The notes under the pieces were generated by a model. That model saw nothing but the letters and a program-made list of their open reading frames with translations. It searched no databases and was not told the DNA's origin. 64,000 nucleotides of DNA, from contig PUDQ02000113.1 in NCBI GenBank assembly GCA_002964805.2, forward strand, positions 558,001-622,000, read 5' to 3'. This stretch comes from Trametes villosa. Lineage: Eukaryota; Basidiomycota; Agaricomycetes; Polyporales; Polyporaceae. Each line of letters starts with the position of its first letter. The first letter of the stretch is position 1. Positions 10,925-24,631 of the stretch are shown piece by piece. The position numbers were made by a program, and so were the translations under genes.

Positions 10925-13900
10925 ATGTATCTGTACCTTGGGGAAAGCCCTCGGACCTTGTACCTGGTGACTAGCTCTCAAGATGAGAAGCGTGGTTGCC
11001 CTTCGAGAGCTCTTGTCTTTCGTGCGGCGCAGGACTCTTCGTCTCAAGCGGTGGTAGAGTTTCTGCCTAGGAGCGAAGTAGACCTTTCGAACGCGACAAG
11101 GTTGAGCTCGCGAATCGTGAAGGGATGTTTGGGTCTGATCTCAATATCAGGAGGTACGTCCTCCTCACATCCGCATTCGCGCATCTCACCAACAGACTGC
11201 GGCGTCCGCTAGAGATGTTTCTTGCAGTTATCACGTCCGCCACAGACGTTGGCAACACAAGGCCCTCTTCCCCAACCTCTGAAAGTGTCTGCCAAATCCA
11301 CGATGTCAGCTTCTACTGTCTCACGTCCTCCCTGTGGGACGACCCCTCGCCTAATGGGGAGCCCACGCCGAGCCCGGGCTATGGGGACCAAAACGACATG
11401 TACTATAACGCCAGTGGAACCGCCACTCCTGCGCCAGAACACCCTTGCCAGCCTCTCCGGAAACTGATATCTACGGGGACCTTCTACTATGCGTCCGACC
11501 CTCAATGGGACATCTCCTCACGCTTGCAGCGCCGCCTCGCCCGTACCGAACCGTGGGACCCCTCAACGTTCGATGATCGCTTCGTGTGGAATGAGTACAT
11601 TATCAAGAGTCTGCTCGACTTTCGCGAACGGCTGGACCCGCTTGAGCGTGCAGACTTGGACCAGTGTCAATTCATTGTGAGGTTGCTCGCTGAATACTCC
11701 GAAGTGCACTTTGACTCACCATCGCGCAGATACTGGCCATCCAGGGATACGTCGGTATATGCACACTCGCATTACCTGCGCCTCCAACAAATGGTACTCC
11801 TGCCGTCGCGACACTCTCGCTCATATCCAGGCTGGGTTGGAAGAGGGCCGGGACACGGTTCAACACCCGCGGCGTCGACGATGATGGCAACTGCGCCAAT
11901 TTCGTTGAGGTATTGCTTCGCGCAGCATCTCCCGCGTCGGCAACGTCTGATCGCGCCTTCGCCCTCAGACGGAGACCGTCTTCAGCACGGACCAACATTG
12001 CTATAGTTATGTACAAGTACGGGGTAGCGTTCCATGTATGTATCTGTTCAATTACATTTCGTTTGATCCCGTTGTTCACGCCACTTTCGTTACGTTGCGT
12101 TCGAACCCCACAGTATTCTGGGAGCAGCAAGGCCTGCAAACCTTCGGCCACAGGATCCAGATTACACGCCCGCAGGCATCCCAGCCCGCCTTCGACAGAC
12201 ACTTCGCTGGCCTTGTGGAAGAGTATGGCGCCGTGCATGCGATCAACTTGCTTGGGATGAAGGAGAACGAGGCGGCACTCACGGGCGCATACACCCGCCA
12301 CACGAAGTCCGCACAACATGCCCTCGGCGACGCCATAGGTTTGACCAGCTTCGACTTCCACTCTGCTGTGCGTATTGGCGGTCACGAAAGTGTTTTCCGA
12401 GAGATTAGGTCGGCATTACATTCATTCGGACATTTCGTGGTGCAATCACTCACTCTAGCGCATCGTACAACCAGGCGTCTTGAAACGGTTGTCGACAATT
12501 TAGATAGATTTGGGTTCGCGATGGCCGACGCAAACACGAACGACATTATCACCGAGCAGAAGGGTGTCTTCCGCACGAACTGCCTCGACTGGTGAGTACT
12601 TGCAATGCACATGTGATCTCGTTCCCTGACCAGTGTTGGCTCTTAGTCTCGACCGCACGAACTTCGTGCAAGACATCTTGTCCCGGACTGCCCTGGAGCA
12701 ATACCTCATGCACGTACGCCGTGAATGGATCCACGCCGGCTCACTCTGGTCAAACCACGGAGAGCTATGGGCGGAGAATGGCGACGCCCTATCTCGCATA
12801 TATGCTGGAACCGGTGCGCTGAACACGAGCTTCACCCGGAGCGGGAAGCGCACGCTTGGTGGCCTCTTGTCGGATGCGACGAAGAGCGTGTCGCGTGCCT
12901 ACATCAACAACTTCCAGGATAAGGGGAAGCAGGCTGCGATTGACATGTTCGTGGTACGTCCACTCAGTTCTGGTACTGTGTCCCTGGCTCACATAACTTC
13001 GCGCACAGGGTAACCTCAGCACGCAACGACAAGTGACTATCTTCGATCCCATCCACGATTCTGTGCGTGCGGCGTTGGAAAACCGGTGAGCTGCGTCCTC
13101 TAGAGTTGTACTGTTTGCCCTCTTAATGCGCAGCAGACTCTCCGAGTATTCGACTACCAAGCAATGCACTATTTTCATTGGCACCTGGAATCTTAACGGT
13201 AGAGTGAGTAACGTCAATATCCTAAAGAAGGCACCAATCCGCTGACACCATATCCCAGCCACCACCCTCCTCAGAGTCGCTTCTTCCATGGCTTTTCCCT
13301 CGACCAAGTGAGTGCAATACTTTGTCTTGACGACGTACTACACTTACAGGCTATCTCTAGATACTCCCGAGTGAGTACAACTACAAAATCATACAGTCCC
13401 ATTGGCTGACGCAACATAGACCCGACGTGTTTGCCCTGGGCTTCCAGGAGATTGTGCCTCTCACAGCCCAGCAAATAGTCCAAACAGACCCTGAGAAGAA
13501 GTACGTTAGTCAAGGCGTCCAGGGGATTTCAGGCTTCTCATAGTCACTCGTAGGCGCGCGTGGGAGAAGACGATCACCGACGCTCTAGAGCATCGACCCA
13601 ACAAGAAGAGCAGTTACATCCTACTGCGCAGTCATCAGGCAAGGAGTCGTCTGCTTCGAAGTAGGCTCTCTCATACTAACCATTAACCGTCGGAGCAGCT
13701 CGTCGGCACAGCGCTGCTTGTCTACGTAAAGACTGAGCTCACTGCTGTGATCCGGAACGTCGAGGCGGCTTCTCACAAGGTCGGTGGCTTACTTTGCATA
13801 GCCAATGCACTGCTCATTCTGTACCACAGACTGGTCTTCGCGGAATGTCTGGCAACAAAGGGGCAGTCGGGATTCGACTCGACTACCACGACTCGAGCTT

Positions 13901-15109
13901 CTGCTTCCTTACGGGCCACTTCGCTGCTGGGCACGGGAACGTGGCTGAGCGTAATGCAGACTATCGGACCATCGTGAACGGCTTGCACTTCCTGAAGGGC
14001 AAGACTATCGATAGCCATCAGTGAGTATCGTCGAGTCTGTACGATTTCTCGGCTAACAGACGACATGCTGCAGAAACGTCATCTGGTTGGCGGATACCAA
14101 CTACCGGATAGACCTGGACAACGATCGTGTCAGGACTCTTGCCTCGATTGACGACTTTGACGCTCTCCTTACTGCGGATCAGGTATGGTCGCAGTTTGAA
14201 CTCGCCGCCTTTTGTAGTTAACATGTTGCTCAGTTGAGACGAGCCATGGACGAACGTGCAGTTTTCGAGGGCTACCAGGAAGGTCCTCTGCTATTCCGCC
14301 CCACCTACAAGTACGACCTGGGTACGGACAACTACGATACGAGCGAGAAGATGCGCGTTCCGGCTTGGACAGGTATAGTTCCCTGCTGCTGGGAATGCCT
14401 GGCCTGTCGTAACCTAAGCTCGACAGACCGCATTATATTCAAGGGCAACAACCTCGACCTTGCCGTGTACTCCCGCGCCGAGCTGAAAAGCTCGGACCAT
14501 CGCCCAGGTGAGCAATCTATCTACTCTAAGGTAATCACCACGCTCACCACGGCTGGACAGTGTTCGCCATATTCCGAGCAGAAGTCAGAATCATCGACCA
14601 CGTCAAGCGAGCTGCGCTCTCGAAGCTGCTCCTGGAAAGCGTGACAAGCACAGCGCCGGGCGAGAAGCTCGACGAGAAGCTGGCTGGGCTTACCTTCAGT
14701 CCAGAGGAGCCGGATCGTGCGCTTTTCACATCCAGTTGTCTCACTACTATCGTAGCTCACGCCACACGCGATCTAGTACCGCCACCTAGTTCCGACGACG
14801 CTGCTTGGTGGGACGATCTAGGTACGTGTCTCGTAGCAAACGGCGACGAAAGGAGGCTTACCGTGTTCCGCAGAACATCCCAATGGCATCGTGGTCCCCA
14901 TCGCTCCGAAGAATGGTCGAGGCGGCAACCCGTTCGACTCCTCCAGCGAGTCGTCGCTGTCGTCGTCACCCTCGTCGTCTGAGGAAGAGCTGTACCACGC
15001 CCTACAAGCTCCTATGGCCCCAGGTCCCGCCCAGCCTACGATCACTCGCAGACCGCCGCCGCCTCCCCCGCCACGCGCCGCCAAGCTTACGCCAGAGTCG
15101 GACTCGTAG
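10925..15109 (+). CDS. Synaptojanin-type inositol polyphosphate phosphatase (Sac1 plus 5-phosphatase)
   Basis: Ortholog of the yeast Inp51/52/53 group, which strips phosphates from PI(4,5)P2 and other phosphoinositides during endocytosis and Golgi traffic. The N-terminal Sac domain (from MYLYLGESPRTLYLV) holds the catalytic CX5R motif as NCLDCLDRTN, rebuilt across the intron at about 12592-12646. The 5-phosphatase half follows with GTWNLNGR, GFQEIVPL, GNKGAVGIR, HFAAG, WLADTNYRI, RVPAWTDRI (across an intron) and SDHRP, so both sites look active. The C terminus is a Ser-rich acidic stretch, then a polyproline tract (RRPPPPPPP near 15050), which is typical for SH3 partners in this family. At least thirteen introns interrupt it. 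Which of the three yeast paralogs it equals cannot be decided. Confidence 0.95.
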
Positions 15110-15201
15110 TATAGACAGAGATGTATGATACACACGGACATAGCACAGCACAGCGCTCGCAGAATGAGAGGATTCGAGCGCATACAACAAGCGGATGCAG
15201 G

Positions 15202-17043
15202 TCAGATGAGGCCCTGCTTCTTGAGATCCTCGTACGTCTTGCGGTTGTACACGTTCCCTTCCTCGTCCTCGAGCTCCTCCATGGTCTCCTGCTCGAAGAT
15301 TTCGGTCCGGCCCTCGCGTTTGAGCTTCTCGGCAACTATAGAGAAAGGTTTGAGTTCACGAAGTCAAACTCATATCTGGCGCGGTACTCACGCGCTAGTG
15401 CATCTTCGATGCGGGTGATCTCGTGGAAATGCTTCGTGTTCGGCAAGCCCAGTGCACGCATACCGAACGCATGTCTTGATTCCTACCAAGAACTGGTCAG
15501 CTTTGTTCCAAAGGGATATGTCGCCTGAAATGCATGCCTGGAAATGCCGCTCGAAGTTCTTCCTGCCCATGTAGACATGGTCGGAGCAGATCTCGCATCG
15601 ATACTCCACCCCCAAACCGTGTAGCTTGTACAACCAGTATGGGATCGGCTTGCCGTCCCATCCAAGCGGGAGCTTGAGGGGGTTGTAGATGCGCTCCTCC
15701 TCTTCCTCCTCCTCGGCGCCCTCGCCATTCGCAGGCGCCTTCGCTGTCGGTGGGGGCTTCTTCGACTGCTCGAGGAGCTCCTGTTCACGCTCGCGCGCAG
15801 TGAGCGAGAACCGGCGCTCCACGTTCGACTTCGTGTCGTTCAGTGCGGGGGCGAGTGCGCGGAGGAGAGCCGTAGAGAGATGTGTGAAGAGCGCTGCTGT
15901 ACGATGCTTCTCCTTGCCGGAGACATGTGAGGACTCTCCGTTAGGATGGGAACCGCTAGCGGTGGGGGGGCCGTTCGGGTTTGCTGGTGGCGCGCCGGCG
16001 GTGGCCTGCTTTTGGGCGGCTTTTATGTGCTTCTTCGAGTTCAGGTGCGCGTCGTACACTGTCTGCTTCGAGTACATCTTCTGACCTGTTGTCCTGTGAG
16101 TCGGGCGAAAATATACACGCCTTGAAGTACTCACATGCTGCACACCAGATGCCATCCCCGTTCCCGTTTTCAGGCGCCTTGGCCTGGGCCTCCTCCCATT
16201 CCTCCGTCTCACCAGACTCCCAGTACTTGTTGAACTGCTCCTCAGCCTCGCGCTGTTGGGATTCCACGTTAACGAGGGGCTGTGACCGTTTTGTGAAAGA
16301 GGTGAGGTATGCATGAAGAGCACGGATGTATCTACGCGATAGCCAGGTTAAGGACGCGTTGACACTGCAGGTTACGGTGGAACACGCACAGCTCGTAATC
16401 CCTATGCAGCCGGCATTCTTTGGGCAGTTCTGTGTGGACGGGTTCCGACTGTGCCGCAAGGAGGACGTCAAGGTATTGCAGGTAGGCAAGCCGCTTGCCA
16501 ATGTGCTTGAGATTGTTGTACGTCGTGTGGTTAGCATAGAGGTCAAGATATTTGCCATAGCCCTCTTCACCAGAGAACATCAGGGCAACAGCTGGCGAAG
16601 CATGCACGATCAACCCACAATGTCCACCAAACATTCAAGGAGCACGTACGATCATCTTGTTCAAAATCCTCGTCCTCATAGTCCTCATCCTCGTCCACGA
16701 ACGCGGCCAGCTCCAGCTCGAACCCTCCGACGGTCGAGTCGGGGTACTTCGCATGGTGCTCGGTGATCTTCCCCAGCCTATCGTAGAACGCGGACAGGTC
16801 GTCCTGGCGCGTCGACCCGGAGATGGCGTCAATCTCGGCCTTCCGCGTATCCTGGTCTTCGTAGAGGTTGTTGAGCGTGACGACGCGTGATTGCAGGCGG
16901 TCCAGGAGCTGGGACGCCTTGTGCTCGTTCTGCAGGCGGACCTGGTGTGTGGGCTGCGGCTTCGCGAGGATGGTGTGGAGGGCGCGCTCGAGGTGCTCAA
17001 TCTCCTCGTGCGTTTGGCGCTGCACCTCAATGATAGAGTCCAT
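15202..17043 (-). CDS. PRP9: Splicing factor 3a subunit 3 (SF3a60/Prp9)
   Basis: U2 snRNP component needed for prespliceosome assembly. The N terminus [20 protein letters not shown], the segment [13 protein letters not shown] and the central [20 protein letters not shown] zinc-finger region (joined across an intron near 16090-16138) are those of SF3a60. The second zinc finger is [20 protein letters not shown] near 15590, completed downstream by an HAFGM-type exon. The protein ends [14 protein letters not shown], the conserved tail. An acidic EEEEEEE run and a Gly/Pro-rich linker lie between the fingers. The start ATG at 17043 is only 179 bp from the start of the divergent eIF4AIII gene, so the two probably share a promoter. 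Confidence 0.95.
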
Positions 17044-17222
17044 GGCGAAGAGGTCGGCGACGGAGAGAGCAGCGAGGAGGACGAGGAGGACGTCGAGGAC
17101 AGACCTGCAATGAGCGCCTACGGACGTACGAACTTGGCTGTGAGCGCCTACGCCCCTGCTTTGCGAGAGCGTTCCAATTTTGAACTCCGAACCCTGCTCT
17201 CTCTCATCCACGACCACTCACA
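17044..17222. promoter_or_regulatory. Bidirectional promoter between PRP9 and FAL1
   Basis: The 179 bp between two divergent start codons must carry both core promoters. No TATA box is seen. A direct repeat, TGAGCGCCTACG, occurs twice (17109 and 17140). Both products act in pre-mRNA splicing, which suggests co-expression. Confidence 0.6.
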
Positions 17223-18874
<1,652 letters not shown>

Positions 18875-19273
18875 GTTATCGCTTGCTATGTATATTTTGT
18901 ACCTGTACAGTATTCACGTCGGGAAGTCTTCCTTTTATTCTCTTTCCGCTGAGTGCAATGATATCACGCGCTTTGGACCTGATAGTACGACTCGCGGCGT
19001 TCTGCACCCCCCGACGATTCTCTCGACTGTTCCGGAGGCGTCCACCAAAGGCCGCCCAAGGGCCTTTCCCGACGTGACGGGCCTCGGCTACAATGTGACG
19101 GGTCGCGACCGTGAGTGTGACGGGATGTGACGTGACCGTATCGTGGTCGCGCGACGCGTGTGGCTAACGGCGCGTGGTTTGCTTTCCAACTCCCATCATA
19201 AATACCCCCCGCGCCCCCACCCCTCCCCGGCCCCCGACACCCTATCCTCAAGACACTCCCGAATCCTCAAGAC
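18875..19273 (+). promoter_or_regulatory. Promoter of the KEN-box gene with ACGCGT and TGACGGG repeats
   Basis: This 399-bp region holds an MCB-type box ACGCGT at 19152-19157, about 117 bp before the next ATG. The motif GGTCGCGAC occurs twice (19101 and 19145), the first as the palindrome GGTCGCGACC. GTGACGGG occurs three times between 19072 and 19125. A weak TATA-like CATAAATA lies near 19197. ACGCGT is the binding site of the MBF G1/S factor in yeasts; its use here is inferred. Confidence 0.5.
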
Positions 19274-20311
19274 ATGGCGCCGCGCCCAGGACCGCTCATG
19301 CCCTACCCGCTCGACCTCTTCGCGGCCGATCCGCACGCATCAGGCACGCCTCTCAAGCAGTTCCGCCCGAACAAGCGTCCTCTTACGCCTGGGCTGGGCT
19401 GCACCGACAGTCCCGCGAAACGGCGGCTGAAGAGGGAGGAGAGCAATGCAGGGCCACGACACACGAGGAGCCCGCTGTCGGCCACCAGCAACAGCGCGCG
19501 GTTCGCCCCCGTCCACTTCCAGGAGCTGCTCCAGGGCCCCGATAGCCCGGCCAAGAAGCTCGACTTCGGATCGCCGTCGGCGGCGTCCGAGTCGACGGCG
19601 TGCGACACGTCGCGGAGTGGCTCGCGTACGCCTAGGCGAAGCCCGAGGAAAACTTCTGCGACCCGCGTGCGGCGTTCTCCCCGTTTGGCTGCGAGGACGT
19701 CCAGTGTGACCTCGGAGGACCTCGTTGTGGAAGAGCAGATGGAGACTCGCGTCGAGATTGTCACTTCCTCGGTGCGCACGTCTGTCCCGGAGCCCATCCT
19801 CGTCCCCCGCGTGGTCACCCCACCCGATGTACAATCTATCCACTACCCCGGCTTCGATATCTACCAAGACCCGCATATCATCCTCCCTTCGACCTCATCC
19901 TTATCGCACACCCCAGCCGTCGACGAATTGCTGTCGGACAAGGAGCTTGAGAAGGAGAACCTCGCCCCTCGGAGGAGGCCTTCCAAGAAGACGACAGACC
20001 CTGCTACGCCCTCCGATACGTCCCTGATCAAGGCTGCTCTCCTGTCCCCATCCTCGGCGCGATCCGCCTCGGCGAGTGCTGGCAAGGTGAAGCCTGTCCC
20101 CGCTTCCCCACACCCGAAGCACGTCTGCGACTACCTGTCGGCCGCGCACATCACGCCCAAGGAGCGCAGTCTGCGTGCTACGACGAGCCCAGCCAGTACC
20201 CTCGTCAGCGCCACCCCCGGACGGACTCCGCTCGGAAAGGAGGCACGCATGCAGATGCGGAGGGCGTTGGAGGATGAAGTCAACGATTTCGACGGCGATG
20301 ACGACCTTTGA
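19274..20311 (+). CDS. S/T-P-rich KEN-box protein, 345 aa, probable cell-cycle protein
   Basis: I do not recognise a named family. The single-exon protein is disordered and basic, with at least fifteen Ser-Pro or Thr-Pro sites (for example DSPAKK near 90, RTPRRSPRK near 119-126, ATPGRTPLGK near the end), the pattern of a cyclin-dependent kinase substrate. A KEN box lies at residues 227-229 (ELEKENLAP), and RxxL sites (KRPL, RRAL) could be D-boxes. These are degradation signals for the anaphase-promoting complex. The C terminus is acidic (NDFDGDDDL). An ACGCGT box lies upstream. A securin-like or CDK-inhibitor role is possible but not shown. Confidence 0.75.
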   Translation: MAPRPGPLMPYPLDLFAADPHASGTPLKQFRPNKRPLTPGLGCTDSPAKRRLKREESNAGPRHTRSPLSATSNSARFAPVHFQELLQGPDSPAKKLDFGSPSAASESTACDTSRSGSRTPRRSPRKTSATRVRRSPRLAARTSSVTSEDLVVEEQMETRVEIVTSSVRTSVPEPILVPRVVTPPDVQSIHYPGFDIYQDPHIILPSTSSLSHTPAVDELLSDKELEKENLAPRRRPSKKTTDPATPSDTSLIKAALLSPSSARSASASAGKVKPVPASPHPKHVCDYLSAAHITPKERSLRATTSPASTLVSATPGRTPLGKEARMQMRRALEDEVNDFDGDDDL

Positions 20312-20759
20312 GTGCGTTCCTGTCCTCTCCATTTTCCGGTCCCCCCTGCTAGCTTGGCCTTTTGTCGCTCCCGATCTATCCCCCCCTACTCATGCTCCCA
20401 TCTCATGTCCCCATCTACCCCATCTCAACACCTTACCTCCCTCCCCCCGCCGCTCAACCCTTCTACGTCTCCCTAAGCACTCGTTATGCCCTGACCCTCG
20501 TTTTGGACTTTGCCCCGAATCTTTGTGTAGTTAGTTATGGATTTGTATGACGTCTTGCAATGCAATATGCTTTCGATTGGATTGGAATGTACACCGCGCG
20601 TTCTGACTCGGAGGTGTCTGCCACTGGCGCGTAGCGCGTTGTTTGGCGGTGTTGGCGTGTCGCATCTGCGTAGCGACACGTGTATCTCAGCCACCGTGCT
20701 CAGCCTGCCTCAGCCATCGGCCGTTCCACCACCTCCGTCTGTCTTCAGAACATAACATC
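20312..20759. other. 3' and promoter spacer, pyrimidine-rich
   Basis: The 448-bp gap between the KEN-box gene and LCL2 is rich in C and T from 20330 to 20480, which fits a 3' untranslated region. No gene or TATA box was found. Confidence 0.4.
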
Positions 20760-21184
20760 ATGCTGCTGTATTCTATCTGTCTCTGTCTTCTTCTCCAGTG
20801 CTCCGCCGTACTCGCGCAGTTCGGCTTCTTCGAGCAGATGTTCGGTCACCAGCAGCACCAGCAACAGCAGCGGCCGGCGGGTGGAATGGGTCAATGGCAG
20901 GCTCACTCCGATGCAGGTGCGCCCGAATTCTTGGCACCGCCGGCCATACGTCCGAGTGCGAGAAGCTGACCTGTACTGCTTGCGCACCGCTAGTTCCATG
21001 CTCCAATTACCTGTGTCCGGATACGCTGGTCTGCGTAGCCGAACCCGCTGAATGCCCGTGTCCCGACACCGAAGACATCAAGTGTCTGCTCCCGGACGCA
21101 CAGGATGTGGGGGCGTCCACCGTCATCTGTGTACGGGGCCGGGAGGAATGCGCGGACGTCCAGCGGAAGTCTCGGAAGATCTGA
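20760..21184 (+). CDS. LCL2: LCL2-like secretory protein (ER-associated degradation)
   Basis: Small secreted or ER-lumen protein of the LCL2 family, linked in yeast to ER-associated degradation and chronological lifespan. Two exons, 20760-20916 and 20994-21184, give 115 aa. Residues 1-19 (MLLYSICLCLLLQCSAVLA) form a signal peptide. The mature protein starts QFGFFEQMFG, with a Gln/His run. Exon 2 carries the family's cysteine signature VPCSNYLCPDTLVCV, ECPCPDTEDIKC and VICVRGREECADV. Both the mature N terminus and the cysteine spacing match the family. The exact role is known only from yeast. Confidence 0.87.
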
Positions 21185-23355
21185 GCGTGCATAGGTGAAG
21201 CTCATCTGCTCGGGTTCGCCGGTTTATGCGTTCATGCTCATCTCTACGTGTAGAAGTCTCCGCCTGTACATATTGACTGCACCCGTCATATCATCGCATT
21301 GCCTGGAAGTGTGTGCGTGCTTTACGTATCCAACCGTCCCGTCGACATCGCTTGGCCTAGTCTCCTGTTCCAAGGACTCGTTCCCTTAGACAAGCTCTCG
21401 AGCTCCCGGCGGTAGGCCTCCGAAGGCCGTGGTCATCCTAACGCTTGCTCAATACCTCCCGCCGAGGCCTACGACTGGGCTTCCCTTCATATATGCCGCT
21501 ATAGCGGGAGCTATCGCTTATGGTGGCTCCGGCGGGCATTCCTGCTTCTGTACGCAATCGACACTCTACTCGCTAATCACTACTATGAACAGCTCGGGCA
21601 TGTCAGGCCCAACTTGAACAGTGCATGCAATAATGTCCCACAGTGCGCCCCGCCCCCTTACGTTGACACAACGGCACTTTTCCCGCTGGAATCTTCTCCC
21701 GTACTCGGCTACGTTCTGCAGCCGTCCTCTTGCCGGTAGACTCATAGAATTTTACAGGATCTCCCCGGTGCCTCTGTCGTGTGACAGTGTCCCTCGCCGT
21801 ATTTCTTAACGTGACTTGAAGACCTCGCTTGAAGTATAAATTCGGAGGCTGACTTCCTTTGGCTAGGTTCCCCTGCACGTTGCCACTTGACAGGATGTGA
21901 TTCAAATTCACTAGCCCCCGCGATTGGTTGTATGCTCACAAGTTTAGACGGTGTTCCTCAATTGTATGGTATCTCAGCGGCGCTGCGACAATTATACTAC
22001 GCAACTGAGTTGGGTCTAGTTTGCAGGTACCCCGCCGCCACTAGCATGACGGACATCGTCTCGTTGTACCCGCGCCATTCGGTAGCGGGTGGCCAAAGAC
22101 CGGAATCAAGGTTCTGTGCAAATGAAACGTTCCTAGCAGTTGCGAGATCCTGCTGTCGCCGGACTTGTGGCAGCGGTACAACCCAGCATATATCAAGAAT
22201 CTTGGTTCAGCCTTTGTCCGTCGGGTATGTTGTGCCAGCGCCTGGAGACCGCCCGCCACATCTCAGAAGGCGTTTCATTCTGACAAGCCTGCGTATAGGG
22301 GTGCGTGCCAGCCACTCCTCTTGCGCATGATGCACATGATTCTACCGCGCCACACAACAGAGGTAGTGCTTGATGCCCGCATGCAGGACGAATTAGCTCG
22401 CATAGCGCCGCGTTCGACGTCGGCCATACCGCAAACCGAGTCGGCTACCTAGCCCTCAGGCCAGTGCAGCTGCCGCGCCCCGCAAACGCTCATTCTAGGC
22501 TAGGGCCCCCCGGCATGTTCGCGGACGTGCGCGGGGGGATCGTCGCTGTCGCTCACGCAAGCTCTCGCGGACTCCCGCAACGCCTGTGCGACGTGCACCC
22601 GCCCCGCACGCGTGCCTCGTAAAGTCCGCGGACGCGCCACCGCACCCACTGGCAGACGCTTCCGGGAAGAGGGCCCCGTCACGTCGCGCTAGCTCAGGCT
22701 GGGCGGCGGGCCCGACGCCCAGTGCGCTAGCGGGCCCGCGCCCGCCCGCACGCGATGCCAGTGGCCATCCGGGGCGTGTCCCATGCAAGAATGACGTCTT
22801 GACGTGCCTCTCACGGTGGCCACCGCACCGGCACGGGGACACGCAGGCTAATGTGTAAAGAGGCCTTCGCCACCCCGGGCTCCATGCACCCATGCCCTCG
22901 TTTAACATTCATCTCCCATGGTTTACTTAGCACGGGGTAGAGGGACTCCGTACGGTTCTTTGCGCAGCTCTAGGCAGTTCCCTCGGGCCTCGGGAGTTGT
23001 TTTGGGCTTGCTTGATGGTTATAGACCCGTTCTTACGATGTCAAGATGCTCAGATTGCAGTGTCGCCGGCAAGCATTAGCTCGCTATCTCCGAACATATA
23101 CGACCGCAGCGCCTCAGGCGCAGGATTACGGATCCCGCCGCGCCCTCGCCGAAAACAACACATTCGTGTCTCCACGCAGGGTGATGAGAGCGCGGCGACC
23201 GGCCTCTCATGCACGCGATGCTCGCGGCCCGCGCAGTCACACGGGAAGATTCTGACGAATCCACCCCCACCGCGCCAAGAAAAGCCCCCGCGCGGTATAA
23301 GAGGCATACACGGCGGCGCGTAGCGCCCCACACACCGACCAACTGCATCACCGAA
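21185..23355. other. 2.2-kb intergenic stretch with a GC-rich island
   Basis: No reading frame here joins into a recognisable protein. Part of 22497-22860 is very GC-rich, beginning with CCCCCCGG and a matching G-run about 25 bp later. A TATAAGAG at about 23296-23303, 53 bp before the PEBP start codon, is the likely core promoter for that gene. I saw no inverted or direct terminal repeats that would mark a transposon. Confidence 0.45.
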
Positions 23356-24367
23356 ATGCTGGGCCGACTTCTCGCTGTCGCTGCCGTTGCCGCCGCCTGC
23401 GTTTCCGCGCAGAACAGCACGAACTTCACGGTCGCGGACGTCGTCCAGGCGTTCACCGCCGCGAAGATCGTGCCCGATAGTACGTGGCGTCCCACTGTCA
23501 CTTGAGATTAGGGACGGAATGCTGACGGCATGACGGTGCAGTACTGCCTGCATTCAATCCGACCGCTATATTGAATGTGGTGTTCTTGGACAACACGACG
23601 GGCGCGTCCGTTAACGTAACGCCCGGCGAGAACCTCACGAGGGAGCGTGAGTGCCTCGCAGTCCGCTGAGCCTTGGCAGAGGAGCTGAGCGTATATCCGC
23701 ACAGAGAACGCACTCCGCCCGCAGGTGTTCTTGACCACGAACGACACGACGTTCGCGCAGCAGACGTTCGTGCTCGCGATGGTCGACCCCGATGCGCCGA
23801 CGCCCCAGAACCGGAGCGTGTCGCAGATCCGCCACTTCCTCGCCCCTGGTCTCCAGGCCAATGGCAGCCTCGCATCCGGCGCAGCGCTCATTAACAACAC
23901 GCCTGCCATTTCGGACTTCCTCAGGCCGACTCCCCCTCCCGGCTCAGACCCGCACCGGTGAGTAGTCGCGCGCAGCGGTCAGGGTGATCCCGGCGGAGAT
24001 ACTGAAGGGCCTCACCGTGTGTAGGTACACGCTGCTGCTCTTCGTGCAGCCCGCGAACTTCACCTCCGTGGCATCGAAGTTCGTGAACGCGTCGACGCCG
24101 ATCAGCAACTTCAACATCTCGCTCTTCGCGCAGGAGGTCGGGCTGGGAAGCCCGATCGCCGGTAACTTCTTCCTCACTGGGCCGGACTCTACCAACGGCA
24201 CCAGCACGAATGGCACGAACAGCACGGCCACTGGGAGTGGTGCGGCTGCTGGGAGCAGTGCGACCAGCCCTGCTGGTGGTGCGCCGTCGTCGAGCCTGGG
24301 TCGGGCGGAGTTGAGCTGGGTTGGGTTGACGGCCGCTACCTTCTTGCTCGGCGTGTCTCTCCTGTAA
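23356..24367 (+). CDS. Secreted, probably GPI-anchored PEBP family protein
   Basis: Phosphatidylethanolamine-binding protein domain in a secreted form. The N terminus MLGRLLAVAAVAAACVSAQN is a signal peptide. After two introns the ligand-pocket motifs appear: MVDPDAPTPQNRSVSQIRHF (canonical DPDAP) and, after a third intron, DPHRYTLLLFVQP (canonical HRY motif). Many NxT/S sites (NSTNFT, NDTT, NGTSTNGTNST) predict heavy N-glycosylation. The tail is a Ser/Gly/Ala linker, then a hydrophobic C terminus (WVGLTAATFLLGVSLL), as expected for a GPI signal. Secreted PEBP proteins are common in fungi, but the cargo is unknown. The start is supported by the TATA box 53 bp upstream. Confidence 0.88.
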
Positions 24368-24631
24368 GATGGACTTCTAGTGTCTTCTGTCAGTATCTAC
24401 GCAGTGCATACAAGTCAACTTGATCTCGATGAGAATGCAAGGACGCTGGGAAGATGAGTGGGCGTGTTTAAGCTGCAGAACAGCTGGAGATTGTCAGCAA
24501 GCGTGGTTCCTGTGAACTTGGCCAAAATTACCATTTTGAGAAGAGCGAGCGCCACAGCGGCCCGTCAGGTGCGTCTCGTACACTTGCGCGCAGCCCGCAC
24601 TCCGACTCCGACCACGACCACGACCACGACC

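Noticed and set aside
22497..22860. GC-rich island as a possible gene
   Set aside because: Several frames are open on both strands, as expected from base composition, but none yields a plausible protein or joins to splice sites.
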